This document shows positions 1 to 7,247 of a DNA stretch of 64,000 bases, piece by piece (the stretch's first letter is position 1; the number at the start of each line of letters is the position of its first letter). The DNA comes from CAYOXM01 sp964407925 (lineage in GTDB: Bacteria > Patescibacteriota > Patescibacteriia > SG8-24). The notes beneath the pieces are model-generated. The model was not told where the DNA came from. It did no database searches and saw only the letters and a list, made by a program, of their open reading frames with translations. Made by a program: the position numbers and the translations under genes. The stretch is from the NCBI GenBank assembly GCA_964407925.1, contig CAYOXM010000002.1:1-64000 (forward strand), in the 5' to 3' direction.

Positions 1-516
1 AAGGAGTTTATCGATACTGTAGTCGATATGTTCTGCGACGAACTCGGCATCAACCGAGGAATCTCGTTCGATGACAAGAAGAAGGAGTTGGAAAAACACC
101 GTGTCTTTATCGCAGCTGCCGACGACGTGATGGTTTTTGGCACCAAGCGCCTCACCGAGCTGGAGCAATTCGATGCCATCTTCGATCAGCTCGATATTTC
201 AGCGCACGTCGAACTGCTTGGCAAAGCTATTGAGATGGAGACACCCCTCAAGAAAGTCATTCGAGCAGATGAAGAGTTGTGGATGAGGGACATCGCGCAA
301 ACGGTCGTCAGCCAGTTCTTCAATGGACGAGATCGAGACAAGGCGCTTGCCGAGGCGGAAGAGGAAATCCGCGCGCAGCACCCAACCACCGATGTGGTCC
401 GCGCGACGGGGACATCTGGCGTACTTTTAGAAATCAAGTTTCGCGTGAGCAGGAACCGGGAACTTTACCTCACTGTCTGCGAGGACGTGTCCAAAACGAC
501 CTTCGGGGTCAGGTAG
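1..516 (+). CDS. Hypothetical protein, 5' end outside window
   Basis: The frame is open from base 1 to the TAG at 516, so the true start most likely lies upstream; the first internal ATG is at 28. The visible 171 residues are soluble, charged and mainly helical, with no signal peptide or membrane segment and no motif I recognise. Codon use is visibly poorer in G+C than in genes beyond about 2.3 kb, suggesting recent acquisition or a mobile origin. It is followed 11 bases later by a small membrane protein in the same direction. Function unknown. Confidence 0.6.
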   Translation, partial: KEFIDTVVDMFCDELGINRGISFDDKKKELEKHRVFIAAADDVMVFGTKRLTELEQFDAIFDQLDISAHVELLGKAIEMETPLKKVIRADEELWMRDIAQTVVSQFFNGRDRDKALAEAEEEIRAQHPTTDVVRATGTSGVLLEIKFRVSRNRELYLTVCEDVSKTTFGVR

Positions 517-527
517 CATTTCGAACT

Positions 528-860
528 ATGCCACACGTCGAGAACAACACCCTACTAGGCCTGGCCATCGCATTTCTCGTCGGATGCGCCCTTGTGGCGT
601 TAAAAAACGAGACGACACGGCGACTTGGGGCATTCTTCCGGCGGCACCTCAAGAAGATCTGGATTCTTATCATCCTGGTTGGCGTCTGGTTCGTGACGCC
701 GGAGAGGTACCGCGCAATGATTTGGGTGTGCGCAAAATATACCCTTATCGCCATAGCCGCTCTCGTGGCGGGCCTCCTCATTTTCGGCGTCACGAAAACG
801 CTCATTGAGGACGTTCGGCGTCGGCAAGTAGAAAAGGCTGGCAGCGATGAAGGGGTATGA
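528..860 (+). CDS. Small three-helix membrane protein, unknown function
   Basis: A 110-residue protein starting at ATG 528, the first start after the preceding stop. Three hydrophobic segments can be seen at about residues 8-25, 43-57 and 71-88, separated by basic loops (for example RRLGAFFRRHLKK), so it should be an inner-membrane protein with a basic charged C-terminus. No family recognised. Its TGA overlaps the ATG of the next small gene (ATGA at 857-860), which suggests translational coupling. Confidence 0.6.
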   Translation: MPHVENNTLLGLAIAFLVGCALVALKNETTRRLGAFFRRHLKKIWILIILVGVWFVTPERYRAMIWVCAKYTLIAIAALVAGLLIFGVTKTLIEDVRRRQVEKAGSDEGV

Positions 861-1033
861 CCTGGGAAGAAAAAATCCGGATGGCCAAAGAGGTCGACCC
901 GTCCCTGACGGACGAGAAGGCGGCCGGGGTGGTGCACGACCTAGAACAGCTGGCGCACCTGGCGATCGAGGACTTCATGCGCCGCAAGCAGGACGGTTCC
1001 GTCCCGGCGACCGTCACACCCGAGCAGCGTTAG
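857..1033 (+). CDS. 58-residue acidic helical protein
   Basis: A short frame starting inside an ATGA overlap with the upstream membrane-protein gene and ending at TAG 1031-1033. The product begins MTWEEKIRMAKEVDPSL and is amphipathic and acidic, with a hydrophobic stretch (VVHDLEQLAHLAIEDFM) that looks like one long helix. There is no signal peptide or zinc motif. The stop-start overlap and protein-like composition support it as real. It may be a soluble partner of the membrane protein. Function unknown. Confidence 0.55.
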   Translation: MTWEEKIRMAKEVDPSLTDEKAAGVVHDLEQLAHLAIEDFMRRKQDGSVPATVTPEQR

Positions 1034-1100
1034 GCGACTCTTGAGACACTTTTCGATCAGCCCATTTTAGTCCAAACCTGTCTCAATTTTGCCGACCGGA

Positions 1101-1245
1101 ACACCTCCTCAAAGGGAGGAGAAAGCTGCCTCAAAAAGGCCTAAGGTGCTTGGTGGACGACCGGACCACCGAGCCATGAGCAGGCGTGTGGGGCGTCCCA
1201 CGTGCCTGATCAAAAGCCCGTCCCGAAAGGGGCGGGCTTTTGTTT
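1101..1245 (+). ncRNA. Structured RNA candidate ending in a terminator
   Basis: Five hairpins follow each other in the 272-base gap before tspO. They are: CCTCCT/GGGAGG (1104-1119), GCCT/AGGC (1128-1140), GCTTGGTGG/CCACCGAGC (1148-1174), a 12-bp stem with two G-U pairs (1181-1208) and a terminator stem (1212-1240). The G-U pairs suggest selection at RNA level. It could be a small RNA, a structured 3' UTR of the preceding operon, or a terminator-type leader of tspO. I match it to no known riboswitch or housekeeping RNA. Confidence 0.4.
1212..1245 (+). terminator. Rho-independent terminator
   Basis: The stem AAAAGCCCGTCCC pairs with GGGGCGGGCTTTT across a GAAA loop, followed by a T-rich run. 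It closes the upstream low-GC operon and lies about 60 bases before the tspO start. Confidence 0.85.
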
Positions 1246-1305
1246 TGGTTGTGGGCAGCCATACTGCTGGCAGCGATTCTAATTACTGCTAAACTATCAG
1301 TGGAT

Positions 1306-1770
1306 ATGCGAGCAATCACCGTAATCATTTCCATTCTGATGGCCGAAGGCGCCGGAATCCTCGGCTCGGTGTTTACCGCTTCAAGCGTCAAAGGTTGGTA
1401 TCCGGCTATAGTTAAACCAGCCTGGAATCCGCCGTCGTGGGTCTTCGGTCCTGTCTGGTCGATGCTTTACGCCCTCATGGGAGTTGCGGCTGCCATGATA
1501 TGGAATCAGAAAACCATGCCCGGAGCGAAACTGGCGCTTTGGACTTACGGGATACAACTGGTACTAAATGCGATGTGGTCGGTTCTCTTTTTCGGTCTTA
1601 AGAATCCAGGTCTGGCTTTCGCGGAAATCATCAGCCTACTCGTTTTGATTACGGTTACGACCGTGCTCTTTTGGAAAATCAGGCCGTGGGCTGGCGTGCT
1701 CATGCTCCCTTACGTCGCCTGGGTTTCATTCGCCGCGTGTCTGAACTACGCTATCTGGCGATTGAATTGA
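1306..1770 (+). CDS. tspO: TspO/MBR family protein
   Basis: A 154-residue, tryptophan-rich membrane protein with five hydrophobic helices, the normal size for bacterial TspO (translocator protein/peripheral benzodiazepine receptor, binding porphyrins and other hydrophobic ligands). Family signatures visible include WYPAIVKPAWNPPSWVFGPVW near residues 30-50, ALWTYGIQLVLNAMWS and a C-terminal YVAWVSFAACLNYAIWRLN. ATG 1306 is chosen over an upstream in-frame start at 1240, because that one lies inside the terminator T-run and would add an atypical helix. A TAAACT box ends 10 bases before the ATG. GC is lower than in the bulk of the window. Confidence 0.92.
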   Translation: MRAITVIISILMAEGAGILGSVFTASSVKGWYPAIVKPAWNPPSWVFGPVWSMLYALMGVAAAMIWNQKTMPGAKLALWTYGIQLVLNAMWSVLFFGLKNPGLAFAEIISLLVLITVTTVLFWKIRPWAGVLMLPYVAWVSFAACLNYAIWRLN

Positions 1771-1844
1771 ACGAATCGCTCGAGATTTGTCGTGGATGAC
1801 CTAAAGTAGCTCCATTCGAGGATTTGATACGGTAAAAACCCACT

Positions 1845-2270
1845 ATGGCAGCAATCAATCCCTACGTTAACTTCAATGGAAATGCCGAAGAAGCGTTTAC
1901 GTTTTACAAATCCGTTTTCGGTGGGGAATTCGCCGGCATAACCCGTTTCAAAGACATCGCGAGCGCCGAGTTTCCCGTACCCGAAAACGAGGCGAATAAA
2001 ATAATGCGCATCGCCCTGCCCATTGGCAACAGCGTCTTGATCGCGAATGACGTACCGGAAAGCATGGGGCGGGTAAACGAGAACGAAAACAGGTCGAAAA
2101 TCGCCGTGACGACGGAAAGCAAGGAAGAAGCCGAAAGGATTTACAACGGACTTTCGGCGGGCGGCACGGTTGAAATGCCGATGGCGGAAAGTCCCTGGGG
2201 TACTCACTTTGCGATGTTCAGGGACAAGTACGGCATTGAGTGGACCGTGGAATTTGCCCCAAAAAAATAA
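1845..2270 (+). CDS. VOC family protein (PhnB-like)
   Basis: A 141-residue protein of the vicinal oxygen chelate/glyoxalase superfamily, PhnB-like branch. It begins INPYVNFNGNAEEAFTFYK and ends PWGTHFAMFRDKYGIEWTV, both typical of this branch, which often lacks a proven substrate. One beta-alpha-beta-beta-beta module pair fills the whole length. A TACGGT box lies 11 bases before ATG 1845, so the leader should be very short. GC is low compared with downstream genes. Confidence 0.88.
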   Translation: MAAINPYVNFNGNAEEAFTFYKSVFGGEFAGITRFKDIASAEFPVPENEANKIMRIALPIGNSVLIANDVPESMGRVNENENRSKIAVTTESKEEAERIYNGLSAGGTVEMPMAESPWGTHFAMFRDKYGIEWTVEFAPKK

Positions 2271-2295
2271 AGCGACCGCGCATCATCCCGACGCC

Positions 2296-2733
2296 ATGAA
2301 CATGTTCAAGAGGGTCAAAGCCACGACCGTCGCGAGCTACCTCGCCTCGGTGCCGCCCGAGCGGCAGGAGCTCATCCGTTTCCTGCACGGGTTCATCCGG
2401 AAAACCGCGCCGAAACTGAAGGCGCATTTCGCGTACAACATGCTCGGGTACGGTTCCTTTCCCTACAAGAACTACAAGAACGATACGCTGTCATGGCCGG
2501 TCGTCGCGCTCGCGAACCAAAAGCAGTACGTCAGCATCTACGTCTGTTCCATCGTGGACGGCAAGTACGTTGCGGAGGCGCACAAGCGGGAGTTGGGGAA
2601 GGTGAGCGTGGGAAAGAGCTGCATCCGGTTCAAGAAGCTGGAGGACGTGAATCTTCCGGCGCTGGCGAAGGTGATTCGGATCGCGGCAAAGCGTCCAGGA
2701 CTGCAAGGAGTCGGGAAAAGCAAGACACTATGA
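2296..2733 (+). CDS. DUF1801 (YdhG-like) protein
   Basis: A 145-residue soluble protein matching the DUF1801 pattern: an early helix with SYLASVPPERQELIRFL, a central AHFAYNMLGYG, a VALANQKQYVSIY strand and a C-terminal VGKSCIRFKKLEDVNLPAL. This family has a frataxin-like or iron-chaperone fold, but its role is not established. The start is ATG 2296, with ATG 2302 as an alternative. Its TGA overlaps the ATG of the next gene (ATGA at 2730-2733), indicating co-translation. Confidence 0.85.
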   Translation: MNMFKRVKATTVASYLASVPPERQELIRFLHGFIRKTAPKLKAHFAYNMLGYGSFPYKNYKNDTLSWPVVALANQKQYVSIYVCSIVDGKYVAEAHKRELGKVSVGKSCIRFKKLEDVNLPALAKVIRIAAKRPGLQGVGKSKTL

Positions 2734-3161
2734 AAAAAAAGAACCCAAAACCGGCCGGAGCATCATCGGGGCCGACCGCGCCGTCGGACCTCCGCAGGGC
2801 GCTCGCGGCCGCTCCGAAGGCGAAGGCGCAGTGGATGACGCTCACGCCGATCGCACGGCGGGACTTCATCAACTGGATAAATTCCGCCAAGCAACCGGAG
2901 ACGCATCGGCGCCGAATCGAGATTGCCTGCTCGAAACTCGTTGCCGGTCAGCGTCGTCCCTGCTGTTACGCCGTCGTCCCGATGCCCTTCTACAAAGCCC
3001 TCGGGGCCGCTCCGAAGGCGAAGGCGCGATGGAGCGGGCTCACGCCGGACGAACGCCGCGACTTCGTCGACTGGATCGACGCGGTCAAGGAGCCGGAGGC
3101 GAAGAAGTCACGCATCGACAAGGCATGCGCGATGCTCGCGGCCGGCAAGCGACATCCCTGA
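2730..3161 (+). CDS. YdeI/OmpD-associated-like protein, duplicated
   Basis: A 143-residue protein made of two near-identical modules (about residues 28-80 and 86-143). Each has the order APKAKAxW, LTxxxRRDFxxWI, AK/KEPExxxxRI, AC and AGxR/KxP. This is the C-terminal motif of YdeI/OmdA proteins (bacteriocin-protection, YdeI or OmpD-associated family), normally present once, so the gene appears to have arisen by internal tandem duplication. The N-terminus is lysine-rich. Translation is coupled to the DUF1801 gene by ATGA. Function inferred only from the family name. Confidence 0.8.
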   Translation: MKKKNPKPAGASSGPTAPSDLRRALAAAPKAKAQWMTLTPIARRDFINWINSAKQPETHRRRIEIACSKLVAGQRRPCCYAVVPMPFYKALGAAPKAKARWSGLTPDERRDFVDWIDAVKEPEAKKSRIDKACAMLAAGKRHP

Positions 3162-3180
3162 CGGTTATCAACGAACCCTT

Positions 3181-3504
3181 ATGCTCGACAAGAAAATCAT
3201 CAAGCAGAGCCTGACCTTCTCCGCGCTGGCGGTGGCGTACGTCTTCGTCGTGGCGACGGTCATGCGGAACGCGGCGAAGATATTCGGGCCGGATGAGCCG
3301 GATAACGTGCTCGCGCCGGTCGCGCTGCTCCTCCTGTTGGTCGTCTCCGCCGCGACGATGGCCGTATTGGTTTTCGGCAAGCCCGTCATGCTGTATATCG
3401 ACGGAAAGAAACGCGAGGCCGTCGCGATGGCGATCTGCACCATCGGCAGCCTCGCGGCCTTCACGATCCTGCTGCTCGTCGGCGTGGCGACGTTCCGTCC
3501 GTGA
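3181..3504 (+). CDS. Small integral membrane protein
   Basis: A 107-residue protein with three hydrophobic helices at about 11-27, 45-65 and 84-104. A short basic loop (DGKKREA) separates the last two. It starts at ATG 3181, 19 bases after the previous stop, and is followed by the DUF1697 gene after 7 bases, so it lies within a run of co-directional genes. No catalytic motif is seen and no family recognised. Confidence 0.7.
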   Translation: MLDKKIIKQSLTFSALAVAYVFVVATVMRNAAKIFGPDEPDNVLAPVALLLLLVVSAATMAVLVFGKPVMLYIDGKKREAVAMAICTIGSLAAFTILLLVGVATFRP

Positions 3505-3511
3505 CGCATCC

Positions 3512-4057
3512 ATGCCGAAATACCTCGCGCTGCTCCGCGGCATCAACGTCGGCGGGAACAACGTCATCAAGATGGCCGACCTCAAGGCGTGCTTCGAGGG
3601 TATGGGTTTTTCGGACGTGACGACCTACATCCAAAGCGGCAACGTAGTTTTCGCTGCGAAGGCGGGAGACGCCGTTCGCCTCGCGGTGAAAATCGAAAAG
3701 GCGCTCGCCGCCCGTTTCGCGTATCCCGCGAAGGTCGTCGTCGTGACGCATGGCGAACTCCGCAAGGTCGTGCGCGGAGCGCCGAAGGGATTCGGTTCCG
3801 CGCCGGCGAAATTCCGTTACGACGTCATTTTCCTCAAGATGCCGTACACGGCGAAGGCGGCGATGAAGCACGTAAGCGCCCGTCCCGGCGTCGATGCGGT
3901 GCATGCCGGAAAGCGCGCGCTGTACTTCTCCCGGCTCGACGCGCGCGCGACGCAAAGCCGCCTTTCGAAAATAATGCAGACGCCGGCATACGCGCACATG
4001 ACCATCCGCAACTGGAACACGACGACGAAGCTGCTCGCCATGATGGACGGTCAATGA
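3512..4057 (+). CDS. DUF1697 protein
   Basis: A 181-residue soluble protein that clearly fits DUF1697. It opens with YLALLRGINVGGNNVIKMADL, followed by TYIQSGNVVF, KVVVVTH and the C-terminal MTIRNWNTTTKLLAM, all hallmark positions. The length is normal for the family. The biochemical role is not known. It is the last gene of the co-directional cluster starting at 2296. Confidence 0.93.
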   Translation: MPKYLALLRGINVGGNNVIKMADLKACFEGMGFSDVTTYIQSGNVVFAAKAGDAVRLAVKIEKALAARFAYPAKVVVVTHGELRKVVRGAPKGFGSAPAKFRYDVIFLKMPYTAKAAMKHVSARPGVDAVHAGKRALYFSRLDARATQSRLSKIMQTPAYAHMTIRNWNTTTKLLAMMDGQ

Positions 4058-4101
4058 GGGATGGCGGCATCCTCGGGGTGGCGGGTTGCGTGTTTTTTCA
4101 G

Positions 4102-4107
4102 TACAGT
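4102..4107 (+). promoter_or_regulatory. -10 box of leaderless gene
   Basis: TACAGT with 8 bases between it and ATG 4116. No ribosome binding site is present. Confidence 0.45.
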
Positions 4108-4115
4108 TATCGCAT

Positions 4116-5030
4116 ATGAAGAAGCACTCCGCCATCGCCTACGCGATCATTGCGCTTTCCTTTCCGGTGGCGGTTTTCGCGCAGACGGACGGCGGAACCG
4201 GCAGCGTCGAGCCCGCCCCGGCGGTAACGGCGCCGCGAGAGTCGGCCCTTGCCCCCGCGCCGTCGCCGCAAGAAGCGCCGCCTGCCGCGCAGCAGCAAGC
4301 GGTCGCTTCGCCGTCGCCTACGCCGTCGCCCAGTCCCGCTTCTGCCGCTGCGGCCCCCGCTCCGCCGCCTTCGCCCGCGTTGATGCCCGCCGCGCGACCC
4401 TCTCCTTCGCCGTCTCCGGCCGCCACGAACGCCGCTCCCGAGGCCGTCGCCGCGCCGACGTCGCAGCCTGATGAACCGCCCTCGCTCGAGGATGTCCAGG
4501 GCGCGGTCGAGGAGATCGCCGAGTACGCGCCGGAACCGATGCAGCCCGTCCTTGCGGCAGTCGCCGGCGCGCTCGGCGGCATCGTCTTCATGCTCGGCCT
4601 TTGGGAGTTCCTGAAGCGCCTCAAGCATCGCGGAAAGAAGGACTGCGACCACTGCGGCGGGACCGGCACGCAATCCGACGACGGTAAGTGCGGCTTGTGC
4701 GGTGGGTCGAAAAAAATTGAAAAAGAGGTGGAAGTGACCATCGCCTGCACGCACTGCAAGGGGAGCGGAACCGACCCCTGCCACCACTGCAGCGGTACGG
4801 GAAAAATGTCCCTGCCTAATCCTCCACAGAGCCAGGAAGAGCTCGAAGGCTGGCCGCCCTGCGATTTCTGCGGCGGAAGCGGGAAGAAAAAAGTTGGCGC
4901 GGGTCGCGACTGGGGAGAGGCGAATGACGCCATGAAGGGCGACTTCGCCTGCTGCTTCTGTCACGGCAAGAAAACGGCGACGTTCAAGCAGAAAGTGCAG
5001 ATCGATTGCCCGCTCTGCGCGAAAAAGTAA
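4116..5030 (+). CDS. Membrane-anchored DnaJ-type zinc-finger protein
   Basis: A 304-residue protein with four parts. A signal peptide (residues 1-22, ending VAVFAQ) is followed by a long Pro/Ala/Ser-rich linker (about 25-130) and one transmembrane helix (about 150-168). The C-terminal part carries repeated CxxCxGxG-like knuckles (CDHCGGTGT, CGLCGGSK, CTHCKGSGT, CHHCSGTGK, CDFCGGSGK, CCFCHGKK and a final CPLC). This is the zinc-binding arrangement of DnaJ, but there is no J domain, so it cannot be a normal Hsp40. The topology suggests a secreted linker and a cytosolic zinc domain. ATG 4116 fits the signal peptide and nearby -10 box. Confidence 0.75.
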   Translation: MKKHSAIAYAIIALSFPVAVFAQTDGGTGSVEPAPAVTAPRESALAPAPSPQEAPPAAQQQAVASPSPTPSPSPASAAAAPAPPPSPALMPAARPSPSPSPAATNAAPEAVAAPTSQPDEPPSLEDVQGAVEEIAEYAPEPMQPVLAAVAGALGGIVFMLGLWEFLKRLKHRGKKDCDHCGGTGTQSDDGKCGLCGGSKKIEKEVEVTIACTHCKGSGTDPCHHCSGTGKMSLPNPPQSQEELEGWPPCDFCGGSGKKKVGAGRDWGEANDAMKGDFACCFCHGKKTATFKQKVQIDCPLCAKK

Positions 5031-5041
5031 ACACCGACGCC

Positions 5042-5605
5042 ATGCCGAACAGGACGAAAGCGCGGCTTGAGGAGCTGGCGCAAAATCTGGTATCTTCGAC
5101 GACGCCGATTCCGGCGGTATTGAAGCTCAAGACTGCCGAGCTGGTTTTGCGCGTCATGGAACAGAAGAAGCGAAGGCACTTCGGCCTCTTCGTCATTCTC
5201 GGCTGGCAGAGGAAGTGGCAGGACTATCTCGACATCTCCGACAGCCAGCAGGACATCTTCGTCGGCCGCCGCGTCGACATCGAGCGAGCCGGATCCGGCG
5301 GGCGTTTCGACGTGGGCACGACCATCGACTTCGACGGGGCGATCCTGATCGACCGGCGCGGCAACGTCCTGCATTCCGGCGTCTTCATCGAGGGGCTGCG
5401 GCCGAGGGCCGTGGCGCAGAAAGTGAATCCCGGCCGTTTCAACGACCTGTCCGAGCAGTTCGGCTTCGAGACGAAAGTCCACGCTCGTCACCTTGCGGCG
5501 ATCGCGGCGTCGTACGTGTTCAAGGGAACCACGGTGTTCACGGTCTCCGAGGAGACGGACGCGTTCCACGTCTTCGAGGGCGGCCGGATCGTTCATCACT
5601 TCTGA
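5042..5605 (+). CDS. Divergent diadenylate cyclase (DAC/DisA_N-like) protein
   Basis: A 187-residue soluble protein. Residues 97-187 resemble the DAC domain: DGA at 98-100 in FDGAILIDRRGNVLHSG, an HARHLAAIAAS segment at 148-157 in place of the usual RHRAA, then TVFTVSEETDAFHVFEGG at about 164-181. DAC enzymes condense two ATP into cyclic di-AMP using the DGA and RHR motifs. The third RHR position is Leu here, so activity is uncertain. Residues 1-95 are unique. It follows the zinc-finger gene by 11 bases. A degenerate, ligand-binding relative is an alternative. Confidence 0.6.
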   Translation: MPNRTKARLEELAQNLVSSTTPIPAVLKLKTAELVLRVMEQKKRRHFGLFVILGWQRKWQDYLDISDSQQDIFVGRRVDIERAGSGGRFDVGTTIDFDGAILIDRRGNVLHSGVFIEGLRPRAVAQKVNPGRFNDLSEQFGFETKVHARHLAAIAASYVFKGTTVFTVSEETDAFHVFEGGRIVHHF

Positions 5606-5678
5606 ATTGCGGAAAATTTGACAGCCGTTCCGCCGCCGCCTATATTCGCGGCCGCGATAAATCATTACCGACACCGCC

Positions 5679-5933
5679 ATGATCACGAAGGTCTGCGAAA
5701 AGTGCGACAAGGAGATGCGTCTCGTTCCCGCCGGCTTCAGCAAGGCGAAGAACAAGCCGTACTCGGCGTTTTGGTCCTGCGATACGCGGAACGGCGGCTG
5801 CGGCGCGACTGCCAGGGCCGAGGGCGAAGCCGCAGGTCCGGCGCCGGAAATGATGGGCGGGAGCAGTCCTGACCGCCTCGCGTCGATTGAGCGGAAACTC
5901 GACGAAATCATCGGCCTTATCAAGGCGATGTAA
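5679..5933 (+). CDS. Small zinc-ribbon protein
   Basis: An 84-residue protein with an N-terminal four-cysteine ribbon: VCEKCDKEM (Cys at about 6 and 9), then SAFWSCDTRNGGCGAT (Cys at about 34 and 41). The layout resembles a topoisomerase-type C4 ribbon. A Gly/Ala/Pro linker leads to a C-terminal amphipathic helix (IERKLDEIIGLIKAM), probably for oligomerisation. It probably binds nucleic acid. It shares a design (zinc ribbon plus coiled C-terminus) with the gene at 8279. Confidence 0.7.
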   Translation: MITKVCEKCDKEMRLVPAGFSKAKNKPYSAFWSCDTRNGGCGATARAEGEAAGPAPEMMGGSSPDRLASIERKLDEIIGLIKAM

Positions 5934-5971
5934 CGGCGCGACGCCGGATGGCGCGGCCGCGGTAAACCTGC

Positions 5972-5977
5972 CATACT
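5972..5977 (+). promoter_or_regulatory. Extended -10 box of leaderless gene
   Basis: TGC-CATACT with 6 bases before ATG 5984. Confidence 0.55.
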
Positions 5978-5983
5978 GTTGGC

Positions 5984-6667
5984 ATGTGTTTTTCCGCAAC
6001 GGCAAGCTTCATCGCGGGCGGCGCGCTCACTGCCGCCGGTGCCGTCACGCTTCGAGAGGCGAAGGATAGGTCCCATGTCCCGCTCGCGGCGATGCCGCTC
6101 CTTTTCGGGATACAGCAGTTGGTCGAGGGCGTCGTCTGGCTCTCGGCCGACCATCCCGTGGTGCAGAGCTGCGCGGCGTCCGTGTACGTGCTTTTCTCGC
6201 ATCTGCTCTGGCCGCTCTACGTGCCGCTCGCGGTGATGCTCATCGAGCCGAAGGGCCGCAGGCGGTCGATTCTCAAGGGGTTCACCGTCTTCGGCATTTC
6301 GCTCAGCGTGTGGCTCGGCTGGTTCATCATTCACGGGCCGGTCAAGGCGTCGCTCGGCGCGCGCGGCATCATCTATTATCTGAATGTTCCGGAAATTCCG
6401 TATGGTCTCGCGGCGTACGTTTTCGTGACCTGCTTCGCCTGCTTTTTTTCGAGTCACAAGTTCATCCGGCTGTTCGGCATCTCCCTTCTCGGCTCGCTCG
6501 CCATCGCGCTCATGGCGTACCAGCAGGCGTTTTATTCGGTCTGGTGCTTCTTCGCTGCCATCCTGAGCGGCATCATCTACGCGCATCTGAAGCAGGGCGT
6601 GCGGTTGTGGCCGCAGGCGGTGAAGAAAGCCGCTGCCGCGCTCGATAAGAAACTGAAATCGGTCTAG
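5984..6667 (+). CDS. DUF6629-like polytopic membrane protein
   Basis: A 227-residue membrane protein with about seven hydrophobic helices. The N-terminus MCFSATASFIAGGALTAAG is a conserved signature of a widespread family (DUF6629, from memory). LLFGIQQLVEGVVWL and a C-terminal YQQAFYSVWCFFAAILS are also typical. Function unknown. The start fits a leaderless promoter. The engB gene follows after 5 bases, probably in the same transcript. Confidence 0.78.
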   Translation: MCFSATASFIAGGALTAAGAVTLREAKDRSHVPLAAMPLLFGIQQLVEGVVWLSADHPVVQSCAASVYVLFSHLLWPLYVPLAVMLIEPKGRRRSILKGFTVFGISLSVWLGWFIIHGPVKASLGARGIIYYLNVPEIPYGLAAYVFVTCFACFFSSHKFIRLFGISLLGSLAIALMAYQQAFYSVWCFFAAILSGIIYAHLKQGVRLWPQAVKKAAAALDKKLKSV

Positions 6668-6672
6668 TCCCC

Positions 6673-7239
6673 ATGTTTTTGAAAAGCGTCGTCAATTTGG
6701 AAGGGCTGCCCGACGACGAACGTCCGCACGTCGCGCTCGCCGGCCGCTCGAACGTGGGAAAATCCTCGCTCGTCAACGCGCTTTCGGGAAAGGCGAATCT
6801 CGCTCGCGTCAGCGCCGAGCCGGGGCGGACGCAGGCGTTGAATTTTTACGACATCGATCCGGCGTACTACCTGGTCGACATGCCCGGCTACGGCTTCGCG
6901 CGCGGACAGAAGGGAAAGCGCGCGGAACTTACTAGGCTCATCACCGACTACCTGCAGCGCGCGGCACAAGTGAAACTCGTCGCCGTCGTGATCGACTCTC
7001 GCATCGGTCCGACCGACCTTGATCGGACGATGCTCGCGTTTTTGGAGAAGGCGAAGCTGCCGCGCGTCATCCTCGCGAGCAAGGTCGACAAGCTGTCGAA
7101 CGCGAAATTCGCGGAAATGAAACGCACGCTCGCGAAGGAATATCCGGACGTGCCGCAGTACTACCACTCCACCGCGTCGAGCAAGTACCGCGGGGAAATC
7201 AGGCGCGTGTTCGCCCTCGCGGCGAAAAGCGGAAAGTGA
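6673..7239 (+). CDS. engB: Ribosome biogenesis GTP-binding protein EngB/YsxC
   Basis: A 188-residue TRAFAC GTPase of normal EngB length. Motifs: G1 GRSNVGKS (about 25-32), G2 PGRTQ, G3 DMPGYG with the following FARG, G4 SKVDK and G5 STASS. EngB acts in assembly of the large ribosomal subunit in the cytosol. It sits 5 bases after the DUF6629 gene and 8 bases before the msrB ATG, so it is part of a three-gene run. No anomalies. Confidence 0.96.
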   Translation: MFLKSVVNLEGLPDDERPHVALAGRSNVGKSSLVNALSGKANLARVSAEPGRTQALNFYDIDPAYYLVDMPGYGFARGQKGKRAELTRLITDYLQRAAQVKLVAVVIDSRIGPTDLDRTMLAFLEKAKLPRVILASKVDKLSNAKFAEMKRTLAKEYPDVPQYYHSTASSKYRGEIRRVFALAAKSGK

Positions 7240-7247
7240 CGCGCGCT

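Noticed and set aside
1101..1245. Assignment of the hairpin array to a known riboswitch, tracrRNA, 6S or SRP RNA
   Set aside because: No conserved loop or core sequence of those families could be matched, so only a structured candidate is reported.
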